Of a stretch of DNA of 64,000 nt, positions 20,801 to 31,708 are shown piece after piece. Each line of letters begins with the position of its first letter. Within the stretch, counting starts at the first letter, position 1. The translations under genes and the position numbers were made by a program. The DNA comes from Symbiodinium natans (taxonomy: Eukaryota; Sar; Dinophyceae; Suessiales; Symbiodiniaceae): NCBI GenBank assembly GCA_905221605.1, contig CAJNDS010002540.1, forward strand, positions 219,501 to 283,500, in the 5' to 3' direction. The notes under the pieces were generated by a model that was not told the DNA's origin, did not search any database, and saw only the letters and a list, made by a program, of their open reading frames with translations.

Positions 20801-22355
20801 AGCGATGTCCAAGCCGCCATGATCAGGTTGAAGAGGCCCACCTAGGCGGTAACACACATGCAAACACCGCAATCTGAGCTGAAGCCACAAACATGGCTCA
20901 CTACATCTCACAATATCTCACAATTCTCACAAATTCTCGCCGAGCTCGGAACTGCGACCGTCCTTAGAAGCCCCGTGCAGCTGCCCGTGCTTTGTTGTTT
21001 CATGACCACCGGTGTAAGGATTTCAAAAGGCCCCAGTTTCATCGTCGTCAGGATGTAGAGTACGAAGAAGGGCGTCCCCAATTCCAGGCGCAGACGCTCG
21101 GGCAGCGGAGTTCCGTCCTGATTCCCGGCTGCGTTTCTGTTCAACCTCTAGAAACACGCATGCTAAATTCTAAGCTTAGAAGCGACATCGTGCTTCTGCA
21201 TTGCAAGCAAAAGGGTCGTATGCTGAACAGCCATCTGGCCCGAAGCATCGGAACAGTGTGAACATTGATCTCGGCATGCTGGCAAACTCCTCGGCGCAAC
21301 ACACTTCGCCCATTTAAACTCGACGACATCTTGTTCAAGCGCGGCCTCCTCGTCGCTGACTAGCCTTGGCTCCACGGTATACTCTGCGGTGTTTATACAG
21401 TCCTGCAGCTATACGTGGTTGTGCCGCAGCAAGGCCAAGGCAGAGGCAAGGCAAGGCAGGGGCAAGGCAGGGGCAACAAGCACTCCATGCAGCCACAGGG
21501 CCGCATGAGCACGCCAATCGTGTAGATGATGAACCTCAATGGACGCGCTTTCCATGTCGATATGGCGCGACGCAGACATGTCAGCAAAGTCGAAGCTGAG
21601 GCAAGGCACATCAGCAGCACAATGGCCCAGCCTCGCAAGACAGATATGAAACCCTGCAGAAATCTGCCCTAAGGACCATGTCTGTCGAGGTCGTGCCCTT
21701 CGGTCTTTTCATTTCGTGCTGAAGTCTGCCGAGATGCACAGCGCACGGAGTCCCGAGAAGAGGCCCAGCACCATCAGCTTCAGCTCACGAAACATGCGGA
21801 AGCGCATCAGTCGAACCTGTGTCTTGGCGAGCGACGCGGGCCATCCGTCCCAGAACTCGATTATGTAAGATAACTTTGCATTCATCAACTCGTACATCGT
21901 CTACGTGACACCCGAAAGGCTTTGTGCTGGTTATGGGAGAGAAAACCCTATTCGTACTTGCACTATGCACACCATTGCGGCCGCTAGTGACTTAAGTGGC
22001 GCTATCCAGATATCCCGACCCACCTCCGTTAAGCCAAGTCGATGATTTCATTCAAACCAGCACGTCATTAGGCTATCTCAGAACCTGCAGTATAAAACTG
22101 GCACAGCTACGTGCTAGAAACGTGGGGGTCCTGCAAGCTTGTGCAAGAATAGGAAAATGAAAGACGGGGGGCTGCCTTGATTTTGTAATCCCTCCCATTT
22201 ACTTATAGATGCTGCTCTCTCTCTCTTTCTCTCTTTCTCTTCTTCTCTTTTTCTCTTATTCTCTAATCTCTCTGTCTACCTTTCTCCCTTTCTCCCTTTC
22301 TCCCTTTCTCCCTTTCTCCCTTTCTCCCTTTCTCCCTTTCTCCCTTTATCTCTTT

Positions 22356-22387
<32 letters not shown>

Positions 22388-22418
22388 TTCTCTCTTTGTC
22401 TCTCTCTCTCTCTCTCTC

Positions 22419-22464
<46 letters not shown>

Positions 22465-25400
22465 CCTCTCCCTCTGTCTATCCCTCTGTCTCAGAACGGA
22501 GAAGAGGCACCAGCCGCGCCAGCCGGGCGAGGCGCAGCCTCGGACGGGCTTTTTGGGGTGCCAGGGGGGCGCGCGCGCCGCACTTTCTCGACAAAAGTTG
22601 TGGAGCTGGGAGGGGGTCGAGCTTTGCCATGGTGCCATGTGGCGATGCGCCTCACTTAACAACCGCTTTCTCTTTTGCGTTCGAGGGAGCATCCGCATCA
22701 GCATGAAGCCTGGAGCTGCGAGGCCAAAAGCACTGGAGTGTTGAATGCTTGAGAGCATAGCAATGTATGATAATGACTGATCATCTGACTGTGCGTACTA
22801 TGTTCAGAATATCTTCCTGCCAAAGCGATGTGTGGCGTGTAGACTTGTGGCGGCCTCCTTGCCCATCCACTGTTGGATTGACAATGTAGGTCACCAGCAA
22901 CTCCTCAACGTCCGAGAAACTGCTGGCAAGCACAATCTGCGGCCAAACCTGGCCAAATCTGGCCGGGCGGCGACGAAGGACACGACTAAGCAGGCGTTGT
23001 CGAACCAATTCCAGGAAGCCTCCTCACCTGAGAGCCCATCGCACATCATAGCAAACCCTCAAAAACGTGCAATTCTTGGGGCCTGGCCGAAATAGTATCC
23101 GGAGCACCCTTGTAGGTACAGCTTGAGCACGTACTCCACGGAATAGTATGCGAAGAACCCCTCGGCAAAGACAACCATGTCGAAACTCCCGGCGATTCAG
23201 CGAGGCGGGAGGCGAGCATCATGAGCATCACTCGGCCGATGGGCCGGCTCCTTCTTCATTCACCGCTATGCCCAGCTCTTTCTTCACCACCAAGTTCGGT
23301 GCCCCAGTGATTGGACAACTTCAGCGACGCGGAAGAGAGCATCATGAGCATGAGTTGGGCCTTCTTTTGGGCTCAAAATTTGTGCAAATGATTAATTTGA
23401 GGGTTTCCAAGGGTGCCAAACTAGCGAAAATACTCGGCCTGCGTTTGGGGCTCCGCAGACTAGCTCTTTCTTCACCACCAAGCCGGGTGCCCCAGTGATT
23501 GGACAAATTCAGCGGCACGGAAGCGCGCATCATGAGCATCAGCTGGGCCTGCTTTTGGGCAGTCGGCCTGCGCTTGGGGCTCCGCAGGCTCTAGCTCTTT
23601 CTTCACCACCAAAAGCCCGGTGCCCCAGTGATTGGACAAATTCAGCGACACGGAAGCGCGCATCATGAGCATCAGCTGGGCCTGCTTTTGGGCAGTCGGC
23701 CTGCGTTTTGGGGCTCCGCAGGCTCTAGCTCTTTCTTCACCACCAAAAGCCCGGTGCCCCAGTGATTGGACAAATGCAGTGACACGGAAGCGCGCATCAT
23801 GAGCATCAGCTGGGCCTGCTTTTGGGCAGTCGGCCTGCGTTTTGGGGCTAGAGCGCCCCAGTGATTGGACAAATTCAGCGACACGGAAGCACGCATCATG
23901 AGCATCAGCTGGGCCTGCTTTTGGGCAGTCGGCCTGCGTTTTGGGGCTCCGCAGGCTCTAGCTCTTTCTTCACCGGTGCCCCAGTGATTGGACAAATTCA
24001 GCGGCACGGAAGCGCGCATCATGAGCATCAGCTGGGCCTGCTTTTGGGCAAGCGGCCTGCGTTTTGGGGCTGCGCAGGCTCTAGCTCTTTCTTCACCCCC
24101 AAAAGCCCGGTGCCCCAGTGATTGGACAAATTCAGCGGCACGGAAAGGCGCATCATGAGCATCAGCTGGGCCTGCTTTTGGGCAGTCGGCCTGCGTTTTG
24201 GGGCTCCGCAGGCTCTAGCTCTTTCTTCACCCCCAAAAGCCCGGTGCCCCAGTGATTAGACAAATTCAGCGGCACGGAAGCGCGTGTCATGAGCATCAAC
24301 TGGGGCTGCTTTTGGGCAGTTGGCCTGCGTTTTGGGGCTCCGCAGGCTCTAGCTCTTTCTTCACCCCCAAAAGCCCGGTGCCCCAGTGATTGGACAAATT
24401 CAGCGGCACGGAAGCGCGCATCATGAGCATCAGCTGGGCCTGCTTTTGGGCAGTCGGCCTGCGTTCTGGGGCTCTGCAGGCTCTAGCTCTTTCTTCACCC
24501 CCAAAAGCCCGGTGCCCCAGTGATTGGACAAATTCAGCGGCACGGAAGCGCGCATCATGAGCATCAGCTGGGCCTGCTTTTGGGCAGTCGGCCTGCGTTT
24601 TGGGGCTCCGCAGGCTCTAGCTCTTTCTTCACCCCCAAAAGCCCGGTGCCCCAGTGATTGGACAAATTCAGCGGCACGGAAGCGCATCATGAGCATCAGC
24701 TGGGCCTGCTTTTGGGCAGTCGGCCTGCGTTTTGGGGCTCCGCAGGCTCTAGCTCTTTCTTCACCCCCAAAGGCCCGGTGCCCCAGTGATTGGACGGCAC
24801 GGAAGCGCGCATCATGAGCATCAGCTTTTGGGCAGTCGGCCTGCGTTTTGGGGCTCCGCAGGCTCTAGCTCTTTCTTCACCCCCAAAAGCCCGGTGCCCC
24901 AGTGATTGGACAAATTCAGCGGCACGGAAGCGCGCATCATGAGCATCAGCTGGGCCTGCTTTTGGGCAATCGGCCTGCGTTTTGGGGCTCCGCAGGCTCT
25001 AGCTCTTTCTTCACCCCCAAAAGCCCGGTGCCCCAGTGATTGGACTGGACAAATTCAGCGGCACGGAAGCGCGCATCATGAGCATCAGCTGGGCCTGCTT
25101 TTGGGCAGTCGGCCTGCGTTTTGGGGCTCCGCAGGCTCTAGCTCCAAAAGCCCGGTGCCCCAGTGATTGGACAAAATCAGCGGCACGGAAGCGCGCATCA
25201 TGAGCATCAGCTGGGCCTGCTTTTGGGCAGTCGGCCTGCGTTTTGGGGCTCCGCAGGCTCTAGCTCTTTCTTCACCCCCAAAAGCCCGGTGTCCCAGTGA
25301 TTGGACAAATTCAGCGGCACGGAAGCGCGCATCATGAGCATCAGCTGGGCCTGCTTTTGGGCAGTCGGCCTGCGTTTTGGGGCTCCGCAGGCTCTAGCTC

Positions 25401-26670
25401 TTTCTTCACCCCCAAAAGCCCGGTGCCCCAGTGATTGGACAAATTCAGCGGCACGGAAGCGCGCATCATGAGCATCAGCTGGGCCTGCTTTTGGGCAGGC
25501 GGCCTGCGTTTTGGGGCTCCGCAGGCTCTAGCTCTTTCTTCACCCCCAAAAGCCCGGTGCCCCAGTGATTGGACAAATTCAGCGGCACGGAAGCGCGCAT
25601 CATGAGCATCAGCTGGGCCTGCTTTTGGGCAGTCGGCCTGCGTTTTGGGGCTCCGCAGGCTCTGGCTCTTTCTTCACCCCCAAAAGCCCGGTGCCCCAGT
25701 GATTGGACAAATTCAGCGGCACGGAAGCGCGCATCATGAGCATCAGCTGGGCCTGCTTTTGGGCAGTCGGCCTGCGTTTTGGGGCTCCGCAGGCTCTAGC
25801 TCTTTCTTCACCCCCGAAAGCCCGGTGCCCCAGTGATTGGACAAATTCAGCGGCACGGAAGCGCGCATCATGAGCATCAGCTGGGCCTGCTTTTGGGCAG
25901 TCGGCCTGCGTTTTGGGGCTCCGCAGGCTCTAGCTCTTTCTTCACCCCCAAAAGCCCGGTGCCCCACTGATTGGACAAATTCAGCGGCACGGAAGCGCGC
26001 ATCATGAGCATCAGCTGGGCCTGCTTTTGGGCAGTCGGCCTGCGTTTTGGGGCTCCGCAGGCTCTAGCTCTTTCTTCACCCCAGTGATTGGACAAATTCA
26101 GCGGCACGGAAGCGCGCATCATGAGCATCAGCTGGGCCTGCTTTTGGGCAGTCGGCCTGCGTTTTGGGGCTCCGCAGGCTCTAGCTCTTTCTTCACTACC
26201 AAAAGGCCCGGTGCCCCAGTGATTGGACAAATTCAGCGGCACGGAAGCGCGCATCATGAGCATCAGCTGGGCCTGGACACATTCAGGGAATCGGGCATCC
26301 TGAGCCTCACAACACCCTGCCGGGTGCGAGCGTCACGGGTCATGAGTTGGCCTGGGTTCCTTTGCACACCGTCAGGGGGAGCATCGGTGGAACTGGACCG
26401 GCTTGCGCCCTCTCTCTCTGATCCAAGGCTCCAGTTCTGCCACGTCCCATCCAGGACTTGAGGGTGACAGGTCGGTGCTGAAGCCCATGACAAGTGCGTT
26501 CGCAATGATCACGAAGACCTTTTGAGCTCAAAGACCCATCGGTCTGGATCTTTGTGCTTCCGATTCTACGAGAGTGCTCTCAGGGTGCCACGGAGACGAC
26601 ATCGAAGACGACAGCCTGGGATGCTGAAAGCGTACGAAGCGAGTGAGCTTCCAGACTTCATGTTTCCGAA
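17827..26670 (-). CDS. Voltage-gated cation channel with C-terminal EF-hand
   Basis: A plasma- or organelle-membrane channel of the six-helix ion-transport family. Landmarks in order: about 26670-26610 pre-S1 (FRKHEVWKLTRFVR); 26519-about 26413 S1 (VFVIIANALVMGFSTDL); 23185-23083 S2 (VVFAEGFFAYYSVEYVLKLY, then GCSGYYFG); 23022-22949 S3 (WNWFDNACLVVSFVAA); 21816-21747 S4-S5 linker (VRLMRFRMFRELKLMVLGLF); 21631-about 21560 S5 (WAIVLLMCLA); 21117-about 21000, a hydrophobic helix possibly S6 (PFFVLYILTTMKLGPFEILT); 19200-about 19110, a Lys-rich helix; 18631-18562, 18489-18438 and 18318-18260, which join in phase to an EF-hand whose loop is DVDMGGELSADE; 17993-17963 and 17901-17827, the end DIVAIQLK/VNYLTYTLEDIQQ then stop. 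The FRELRLMV-type linker followed by EF-hands is typical of dinoflagellate channels. The arginine-bearing S4 and the pore exon were not found. Ca-binding would regulate gating. Donors include GC, GA and GT. Confidence 0.82.
18003..18070 (+). repeat. TATACA/TATG microsatellite in a channel intron
   Basis: Alternating TATACATATATG units just upstream (in gene direction) of the penultimate channel exon. Confidence 0.8.
18669..18683 (+). repeat. Poly-G tract
   Basis: Fifteen G, so poly-C on the transcribed strand; it lies about 40 bases upstream of the acceptor of channel exon 18631 and may serve as its pyrimidine tract. Confidence 0.6.
19010..19068 (+). repeat. Paired C- and G-homopolymer tracts
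   Basis: A C run (about 19015-19031) and a G run (about 19053-19067) face each other across about 20 bases and could form a hairpin. Confidence 0.6.
19619..19745 (+). mobile_element. Short inverted-repeat element (MITE-like), copy A
   Basis: Left arm TTGGGATGTTCTCCCTTATA... and AAACAGTCCTTCA are mirrored on the right by TAAGGACTGTTTGTATAAG and AGGGGGCACATCCCAA, giving near-complementary arms of about 40 bases around a short core containing a TATATAGTACCCC stretch. No coding capacity. The right arm is similar to sequence at 60975-61015, so this is a family. Lies in the channel gene span, presumably an intron. Confidence 0.75.
19752..19795 (+). repeat. Short interstitial CCCTAAA repeat
   Basis: Reads ctaccctaaaccctaaagg then ccctaaatcctaaaccctga: about five telomere-like units next to the inverted-repeat element. 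Confidence 0.75.
22208..22492 (+). repeat. Polypyrimidine microsatellite in a channel intron
   Basis: CTCT and TCTCCCTT units, the latter repeated about eight times between 22280 and 22346. It gives long Ser/Leu-only frames that are not genes. Confidence 0.9.
23268..26280 (+). repeat. 134-bp tandem satellite, about 23 copies, inside the channel gene
   Basis: Unit boundaries can be followed by the ttggacaaattcagcgg motif at 25301, 25435, 25569, 25703, 25837 and 25971: exactly 134 bases each. I count about 23 units from about 23300 to 26222. Most central copies are nearly identical; copies at the left end are diverged or shortened and one short unit occurs near 23770-23865. Each unit contains CCAGTGATTGG, GCATCATGAGCATCAGCTGG, CCTGCTTTTGGGC and CTCTAGCTCTTTCTTCACC. 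Because 134 is not a multiple of three, the short frames it makes change phase between units and are not protein. It fills nearly all of the roughly 3.2-kb intron between the S1 and S2 exons. Confidence 0.95.
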
Positions 26671-27193
26671 ACTTCAGGCCCAGCAGCGCAAATGCCCCTC
26701 ATCCGGTGCGCGCTTGTGTGGAGCTTCCGATCCTGCACCGCAGCCAAGCAAAACAACCCTCCCAGCAAAGGCAGCAAGCGTGCACACAAACAACTCCCGG
26801 CCGCCGAGGGCGTTGAGAAGACCCTTAGGACCCTCCGACCCTCGCCCCCGCCCCCGCCCACAAAAAATCACTTTGGCTCTATCCCCCTTCCCTTCGGCGG
26901 GTCTTGCGCCCGGGCCGTGGGGGTGCTGTTTTGTGGACCTGGTTTGGGACCTCTCCTTGAGCAGAACTTCTGCTCGCTTCTTGCAGCGGGCCGGCACTCT
27001 CGTTCGCACAGCGTTGACTTCTAAGGGGAAAGTTTTGACTTCGGAGCGCCTGCTCAGCTTGGAGCTTCTCTTTGGCCTCTGCTCGGACGGCCCGCCTTCT
27101 CAGAAGGATGCAAAACATTGCAAAACCGCGCAGCAATTGAGGTGTTCCCATCGGCCGTGCTGGTTACACTACGTGGTCGCTTTCCCCCCGGCT
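26671..27193. other. Region upstream of the first channel exon recognised
   Basis: Several minus frames stay open (one with EAKEKLQAEQALRSQNF, about 27090-27040) and may be an N-terminal channel exon, but no phase chain was found. Confidence 0.3.
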
Positions 27194-27313
27194 CTGTACA
27201 GTAGAAGCCAAAAAGTTGGAAACTCAGTAGCCTCAATCCCTAAGAGTAAAGTATAGGGAATCCCAACACTATTTGTTCTTGAAGGTCTCCAACTTTTTGG
27301 GGTTTACTGTAGG
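27194..27313 (+). mobile_element. Short mariner-like inverted-repeat element
   Basis: Left end TACAGTAGAAGCCAAAAAGT... and right end ...TCCAACTTTTTGGGGTTTACTGTA are inverted repeats of about 24 bases around roughly 70 bases. TACAGTA ends and a TA target are usual for Tc1/mariner-derived MITEs. No transposase. Confidence 0.75.
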
Positions 27314-27407
27314 CGCCTGATAGCGGCGAGAGTCTCCTGGACCTCACAAGAAAGGCGGCAGAACAAGCCAAACAAAATCCCCACTCTCAACTTGCAATGC
27401 CATAGCT

Positions 27408-27596
27408 GCTTACAGGGCCCATGAGACCGTGACAGCCCAAAATCCCTAGAAGCGCCTGAGATCGTGACAACCCAAAACCCGTAGAAGAGGACGAGACCGT
27501 GACAGCCCAAAACCACTAGAAGCGGACAAGACCGTGACAACGCAAAAACCCCTAGAAGCGGACGAGGACGTGACAGCCCAAATCTCCCTTAGAAGT
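27408..27596 (+). repeat. Minisatellite, about 36-37 bp unit, five copies
   Basis: Units read roughly gagaccgtgacagcccaaaa then cccctagaagcggac, with the phrase gtgaca(g/a)cccaaaa recurring at about 27430, 27466, 27502, 27537 and 27572. Confidence 0.85.
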
Positions 27597-27724
27597 GCGT
27601 AAATAGTAGTAGAGTCAGCTAATAGTGTGCTGGCTTTGGGGGTTGTGTTGTGGCTCTGTGACCCCAGCCCGGTGCTAGCACACTGCTGGTGGAAGGTAAG
27701 AGGGGCTGTGTCGTTGCCTCCCAA

Positions 27725-27945
27725 ATTGCTCCAAAGTGCTATTTTAACATGCTCCAACATGCTCCTCAAATCTTGCAAAATGCTCCAAAACGCTCAAGAA
27801 CATGCTGCTAACATGGTCAGAAAGGTTCTCGCAAGTGCTCACCAATGCTCCGATATGCTCCCAAATGCCCTCTCTCAAATGTTCTAAAAGGTACTTCCAA
27901 CATGGTTTAAAATGCTCCCACATGCTCAACATGCTAGAGAACATT
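27725..27945 (+). repeat. Degenerate short-period repeat AACATGCTCC
   Basis: The phrase catgctcc/atgctccaaa recurs about every 10 to 20 bases with drift. Open frames through it are repeat artefacts. Confidence 0.7.
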
Positions 27946-30114
27946 AACAGGCACTCGACGCCATTCCTAAGCGCCACCAAGCCACAGCCTCATCCAAGTC
28001 CCTCAGCTCCAAAAAGAAACCCCAAAAAATCAACTCCACTTGACGGGGTTTCTTACGAAGAGACGGATTGAAGGCTGGGCACTCTTCTTCCTCGGGCGAC
28101 ATCAAGGAGCAGAAGCCATCGAAGTCGACGGCGGCCCTCGCAGCAGAGAAGCATTTTGAGCATGACCGAGTCTAGTACGAATCATGCCGAATCGTGCCTA
28201 TATAGAATGCAGACTCGTAGACATGGAAAGCAACCGAATGGGTGCTTCGGCGGGAACCAGCTCCACTCTGAATCTCGACTCTCTCACACCCGCACGCAGC
28301 TGGCAAGGCTTCGGTTCGTACTTCTCTCTACCAGCCCATTGGCCTGTTCCCACAAGTCCGCTTAATTCAATCCATCAACTCTACAGGGCTCTTTGCCCCG
28401 GGTCACGTTCGCTCCGATTCAAAGGTCCCTGAGTTTCCGGTTGCGAGGTGGATCACCCGGCTTCGCCCCGGCTTCGGGGAGCCTGACTGGTTCTGATGAG
28501 CCCTGCTTGTCCATGTTCTGGCACCTCAAGGCACCACACAAGACCAGACAAAGCCTGAACTTGCGATTTGTCCTTTTTGCAAACTCCTAGTGGCCTCTCT
28601 CAGTGCTCAAACTTGCTCAAAAACCCCTTTTCGTCGGTGGCACAGGTGTGTCACGTCGGTCTCGGAGATCTTCTCCCCAAAACGTGCTCCAAGCTGAGCC
28701 AGGGCACCAGCACCTACAGCTGCGGGTGTCCTTTATTTGTCGAACCCTGAAGCCACCAGAAACAGTTAAACAGTTGCAGAAGCAGCCGAGTTGCTTAGAT
28801 ATCCTTCCTTCTTGGCATCCAGCCTGGCACTTTGCCGGTGGCGGCCCCGTAAAAGTAAGCACAGCATGGCAACGCAAGGTGAGGAGCACAGACGCCAGGG
28901 GAATGCCAGGGACCGCGAGACACCACAGAACATTTCCTGCAGCGAAAGCCAGGCCACCGTCGGAACTGGAGCTTCAAGAGATCTTCGCGGACCCTGCGCA
29001 CATCTTTGGCGCCCACGGTCTCCAAGCCTGCAGGCGATTGTGGGTGGCGCAGAGGCTGCCCCGAAGAAGAATTTGCTTCTGATGGTTTCTGACCTCAATT
29101 TCGTTGTGCTTCTACTTGTCCCCGTTGTCCCCCTGGGCCGCGCCTTCGGCCTCGTCGTCTAATGCCCGGAGCATTGTGTAGCGTGGGCGCCTGGCATATA
29201 AGCAAAGAACTTATAAGCTCTCGAGACACGCGACAGGCCACGGGGCAAAAAAACCGATGGTAAACCACTCAACGGCTCGACGACTTCATCTCTATAGCCG
29301 TTCTGAAATGTTGGCCTCAACCTACCTCCACAAGCCAAGTCGCACTGGCATGGCTGTGGGGCGCGGTTTGGAAGAAGTCGTCCTGGTTACTTGCATTTTG
29401 CGCACTCTGGCAAGATGCTCCAGGGGAATTTAGATAATGCTGTTTTGTAAAGGTGCTTCAAAGCTCAGATAGCTCGTCCCGATCAAGACCTTACGTGCCA
29501 GGTGCCTGAGTAGCCAGTAGCGGTAACAAGCCGACAGCTGGGGGTTGATCTGGGCCTTAAGGGTGGAAGGAGTGTTGGGTCGTGATTTAGCGTGAGGCCC
29601 AACTGCCCGGCAGCACGTGGCTCCTTCTTGTGCGATCTGAGCCTTGTACTTGGAGTTGCCACGATACCTTTGGCCTTGGATAGCAGAAGTATGTGCGCAT
29701 GACGTCTCTCCATCACCAGAGTGTGGGGATTCAGTCAGGCTTTGCCCGTACGGTGCCATGTTCGGACGCGGCTGCCACCTCCGACATCTTAAGGAAGCGT
29801 AGTACATAATGCAAGCTTTTGTAAGGTTACCTTGGTGTCAGCGGCCTCTGCCTACTTGGGCTACCACGTGCTCTGGTCATTCTGTGGTCCTGTGAAGGAC
29901 AGCTGAGGTGGGAGCCTTGCATCTTCCTGCAGCGGCAATTCTCAAATTCCGCAAACTTCCGCACTCCGTGGGCACTTTTAACCGACATTCCGCCTCTCAG
30001 GCGCGCGCCTCCACCTTCGGCTCGTTGCACACGCCCCTCTCCAGAGCAAACTGTGGAGGGGGGGCGCAAAGAAAGTCCGGAGAAGCACAATAACAAACAA
30101 AATGTTCGAGAGGA
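27946..30114. other. Poorly resolved region with possible exons
   Basis: Medium open frames occur on both strands at 28.6-29.1 kb with no recognisable domain. A 125-codon minus frame at 29430-29807 (containing SLTESPHSGDGETSC and ACYRYWLLRHLARKVLI) may be a coding exon or a relic of a transposable element; I cannot tell. Nothing else is supported. Confidence 0.25.
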
Positions 30115-30700
30115 TCTCTGCTCTGAGTTTCCTTCTTCCTCTGCGACTCCCGTAGGGTGGTGCTCATGTTTTTCTGATTTCTGTCCGGGTCACGCCGAGA
30201 CCTCCGCGACCTTGGAAACCAACTGCCGCAATGCCTCGACACTCAATTTCATTGACATGGACTGTGACGTAGGCTTCGAGGTTTTGAGAGCGGGGTTGGG
30301 CAATTTCAGCTTGCCTTTCAGCTCAGAACCCTGACCAGTTTCTAAAGATTTGGGATAGCTCGGCGGCATGGTCTCTGCTTCGCCTGTGTGTGATCATTTT
30401 CTGAGCCCGAGCCCGAGCCCGAGCCCCAGCACTCCTCTAGGTCTGAGCCCGGCTCACCGGTCGTCTGCTGACAATAAGAGACGCGGGACAACGAGGGTTC
30501 AACAACTGAGGGTATCCTACCTGCGAAGAAACACACAATGTGCTGTCTTCAAATTACGCAGAGATATGCAGAGTTTTTATCTGTGCTCAGAGGACATTTC
30601 ATTGTTTGGACCGACGTCGCCTGGCCGTTGCCATCCAGTTGTCGTAGTTGCTGCTGCAGCCGTTCTACCTCACTGGTCAAGGCCGCCAAGAGCACCGAGC
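30115..30700 (-). CDS. Coiled-coil protein fragment, three phase-matched exons
   Basis: Exons 30700-30621, 30321-30202 and 30173-about 30115 join in phase 0. They encode SVLLAALTSEVERLQQQLRQ, a clear coiled-coil heptad stretch, then LKGKLKLPNPALKTSKPTSQ with SVEALRQLVSKVAE, then KNMSTTLRESQRKKETQSRD. Donors are GC (30620) and GT (30201). The chain continues in both directions; the exon at 31449 (EEQAEALAMALEGRV) may be upstream in the same gene. Probably a structural or scaffold protein; no catalytic motif. Confidence 0.6.
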
Positions 30701-31369
30701 CTCCAAAGCATTTGGGGCGAGGACGCCGCGAGGGCGTGATAGTGACCGATACTGCTTCATGTACGACACGTGTGCCCAAGAATTAGCCGCCACCACCGCA
30801 ACAACTGGATGACGACTAAGTACAGTAGCTGCCACGACTTGCGAGAACTCTTCCGCTGATACCATATCCTATCACTGCCCATACAACTGCCACTATCAAT
30901 GCAATATCCTCCAATATTCACACACTATGGCTGCAGACGTGCCTATAGCGAACGGTACTCCATATACTGGATCTGTCCCTTAGGGCCTTGATCACACTGG
31001 CTTGGCTCCAGTTGTGGCTTCGCGGGTCGCGGCATGGCTACGAGGCTCCAGGCCCTTAAACACCTACGTAAGAAACACCTCTCATCTGTCAAGGGGATTC
31101 AATGGCTCAAGGGGCACCAGGGGCCCTGTAGTCGAAGCAGTCTGGCAAAGGTTACTGGAAGTTATACATATATACAGGCTTCACGTAGCTCAGGGGTTGC
31201 ACACAAAGGGGGAAAGGAAGGCCCGTGGAATGGCTACTTGTCCGTATTGTGTCATCTTGTCCCATCGTCCCATCGTGCGAACCAACATGCTCACGCCCAA
31301 GCACTGAGGAAAAGCCTTCATGGAAGATCTTAGCCGCTGACGGAGAACTCTCCGGGAGTTGCGCTTTGG

Positions 31370-31449
31370 CTCTCGCATCCTTCCGTGGAAGTGCTCCCCA
31401 CCCTGCCTTCCAGAGCCATCGCCAGGGCCTCGGCCTGTTCTTCAAAGAG
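31370..31449 (-). CDS. Isolated exon, acidic helical
   Basis: After ttctctgcag the minus strand reads LFEEQAEALAMALEGRVGST, then STEG, with a possible GA donor after ACGGAAG. Protein-like composition; gene unknown, perhaps the coiled-coil gene to its left. Confidence 0.4.
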
Positions 31450-31621
31450 CTGCAGAGAACACTCACATTTCCATGCACTTCCTGCGAAACCCTCCAGTGA
31501 GTAGCTCTTGACGTTCTGGCCAAGAAGCTTTTTGTGTCAGTTTTGGTACTCTTTCAACATAGGACCTCATTTCCCTGACACATTTGCGAGGCTTTTTGGA
31601 GTGCTGGGCAGGCTTGAACCT

Positions 31622-31708
31622 ACCGCGCCACAGCCACTTCCTCGCAGCTCACAACAAAGCCCATGCTAGCCGCTTGGGCCCGGGCAATCTGCTGCGTGTA
31701 GAGGCCAC
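31622..31708 (-). CDS. Isolated exon
   Basis: After the acceptor tcgattgtcag|G the minus strand reads GLYTQQIARAQAASMGFVVS and CEEVAVAR, then a stop or donor at about 31620. Helical, unknown family. Confidence 0.4.

Noticed and set aside
22209-22758. Ser/Leu and Arg/Glu frames
   Set aside because: Polypyrimidine microsatellite; no independent coding signal except the neighbouring channel exons.
23672-26263. Repeated 44-residue peptide family encoded by the satellite
   Set aside because: The unit is 134 bases, not a multiple of three; frames break or shift between units.
23268-26280. CRISPR array
   Set aside because: Units are tandem with no unique spacers.
28603-29082. 159-codon plus-strand frame
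   Set aside because: Minus-strand frames of equal quality overlap it; no splice chain or motif.
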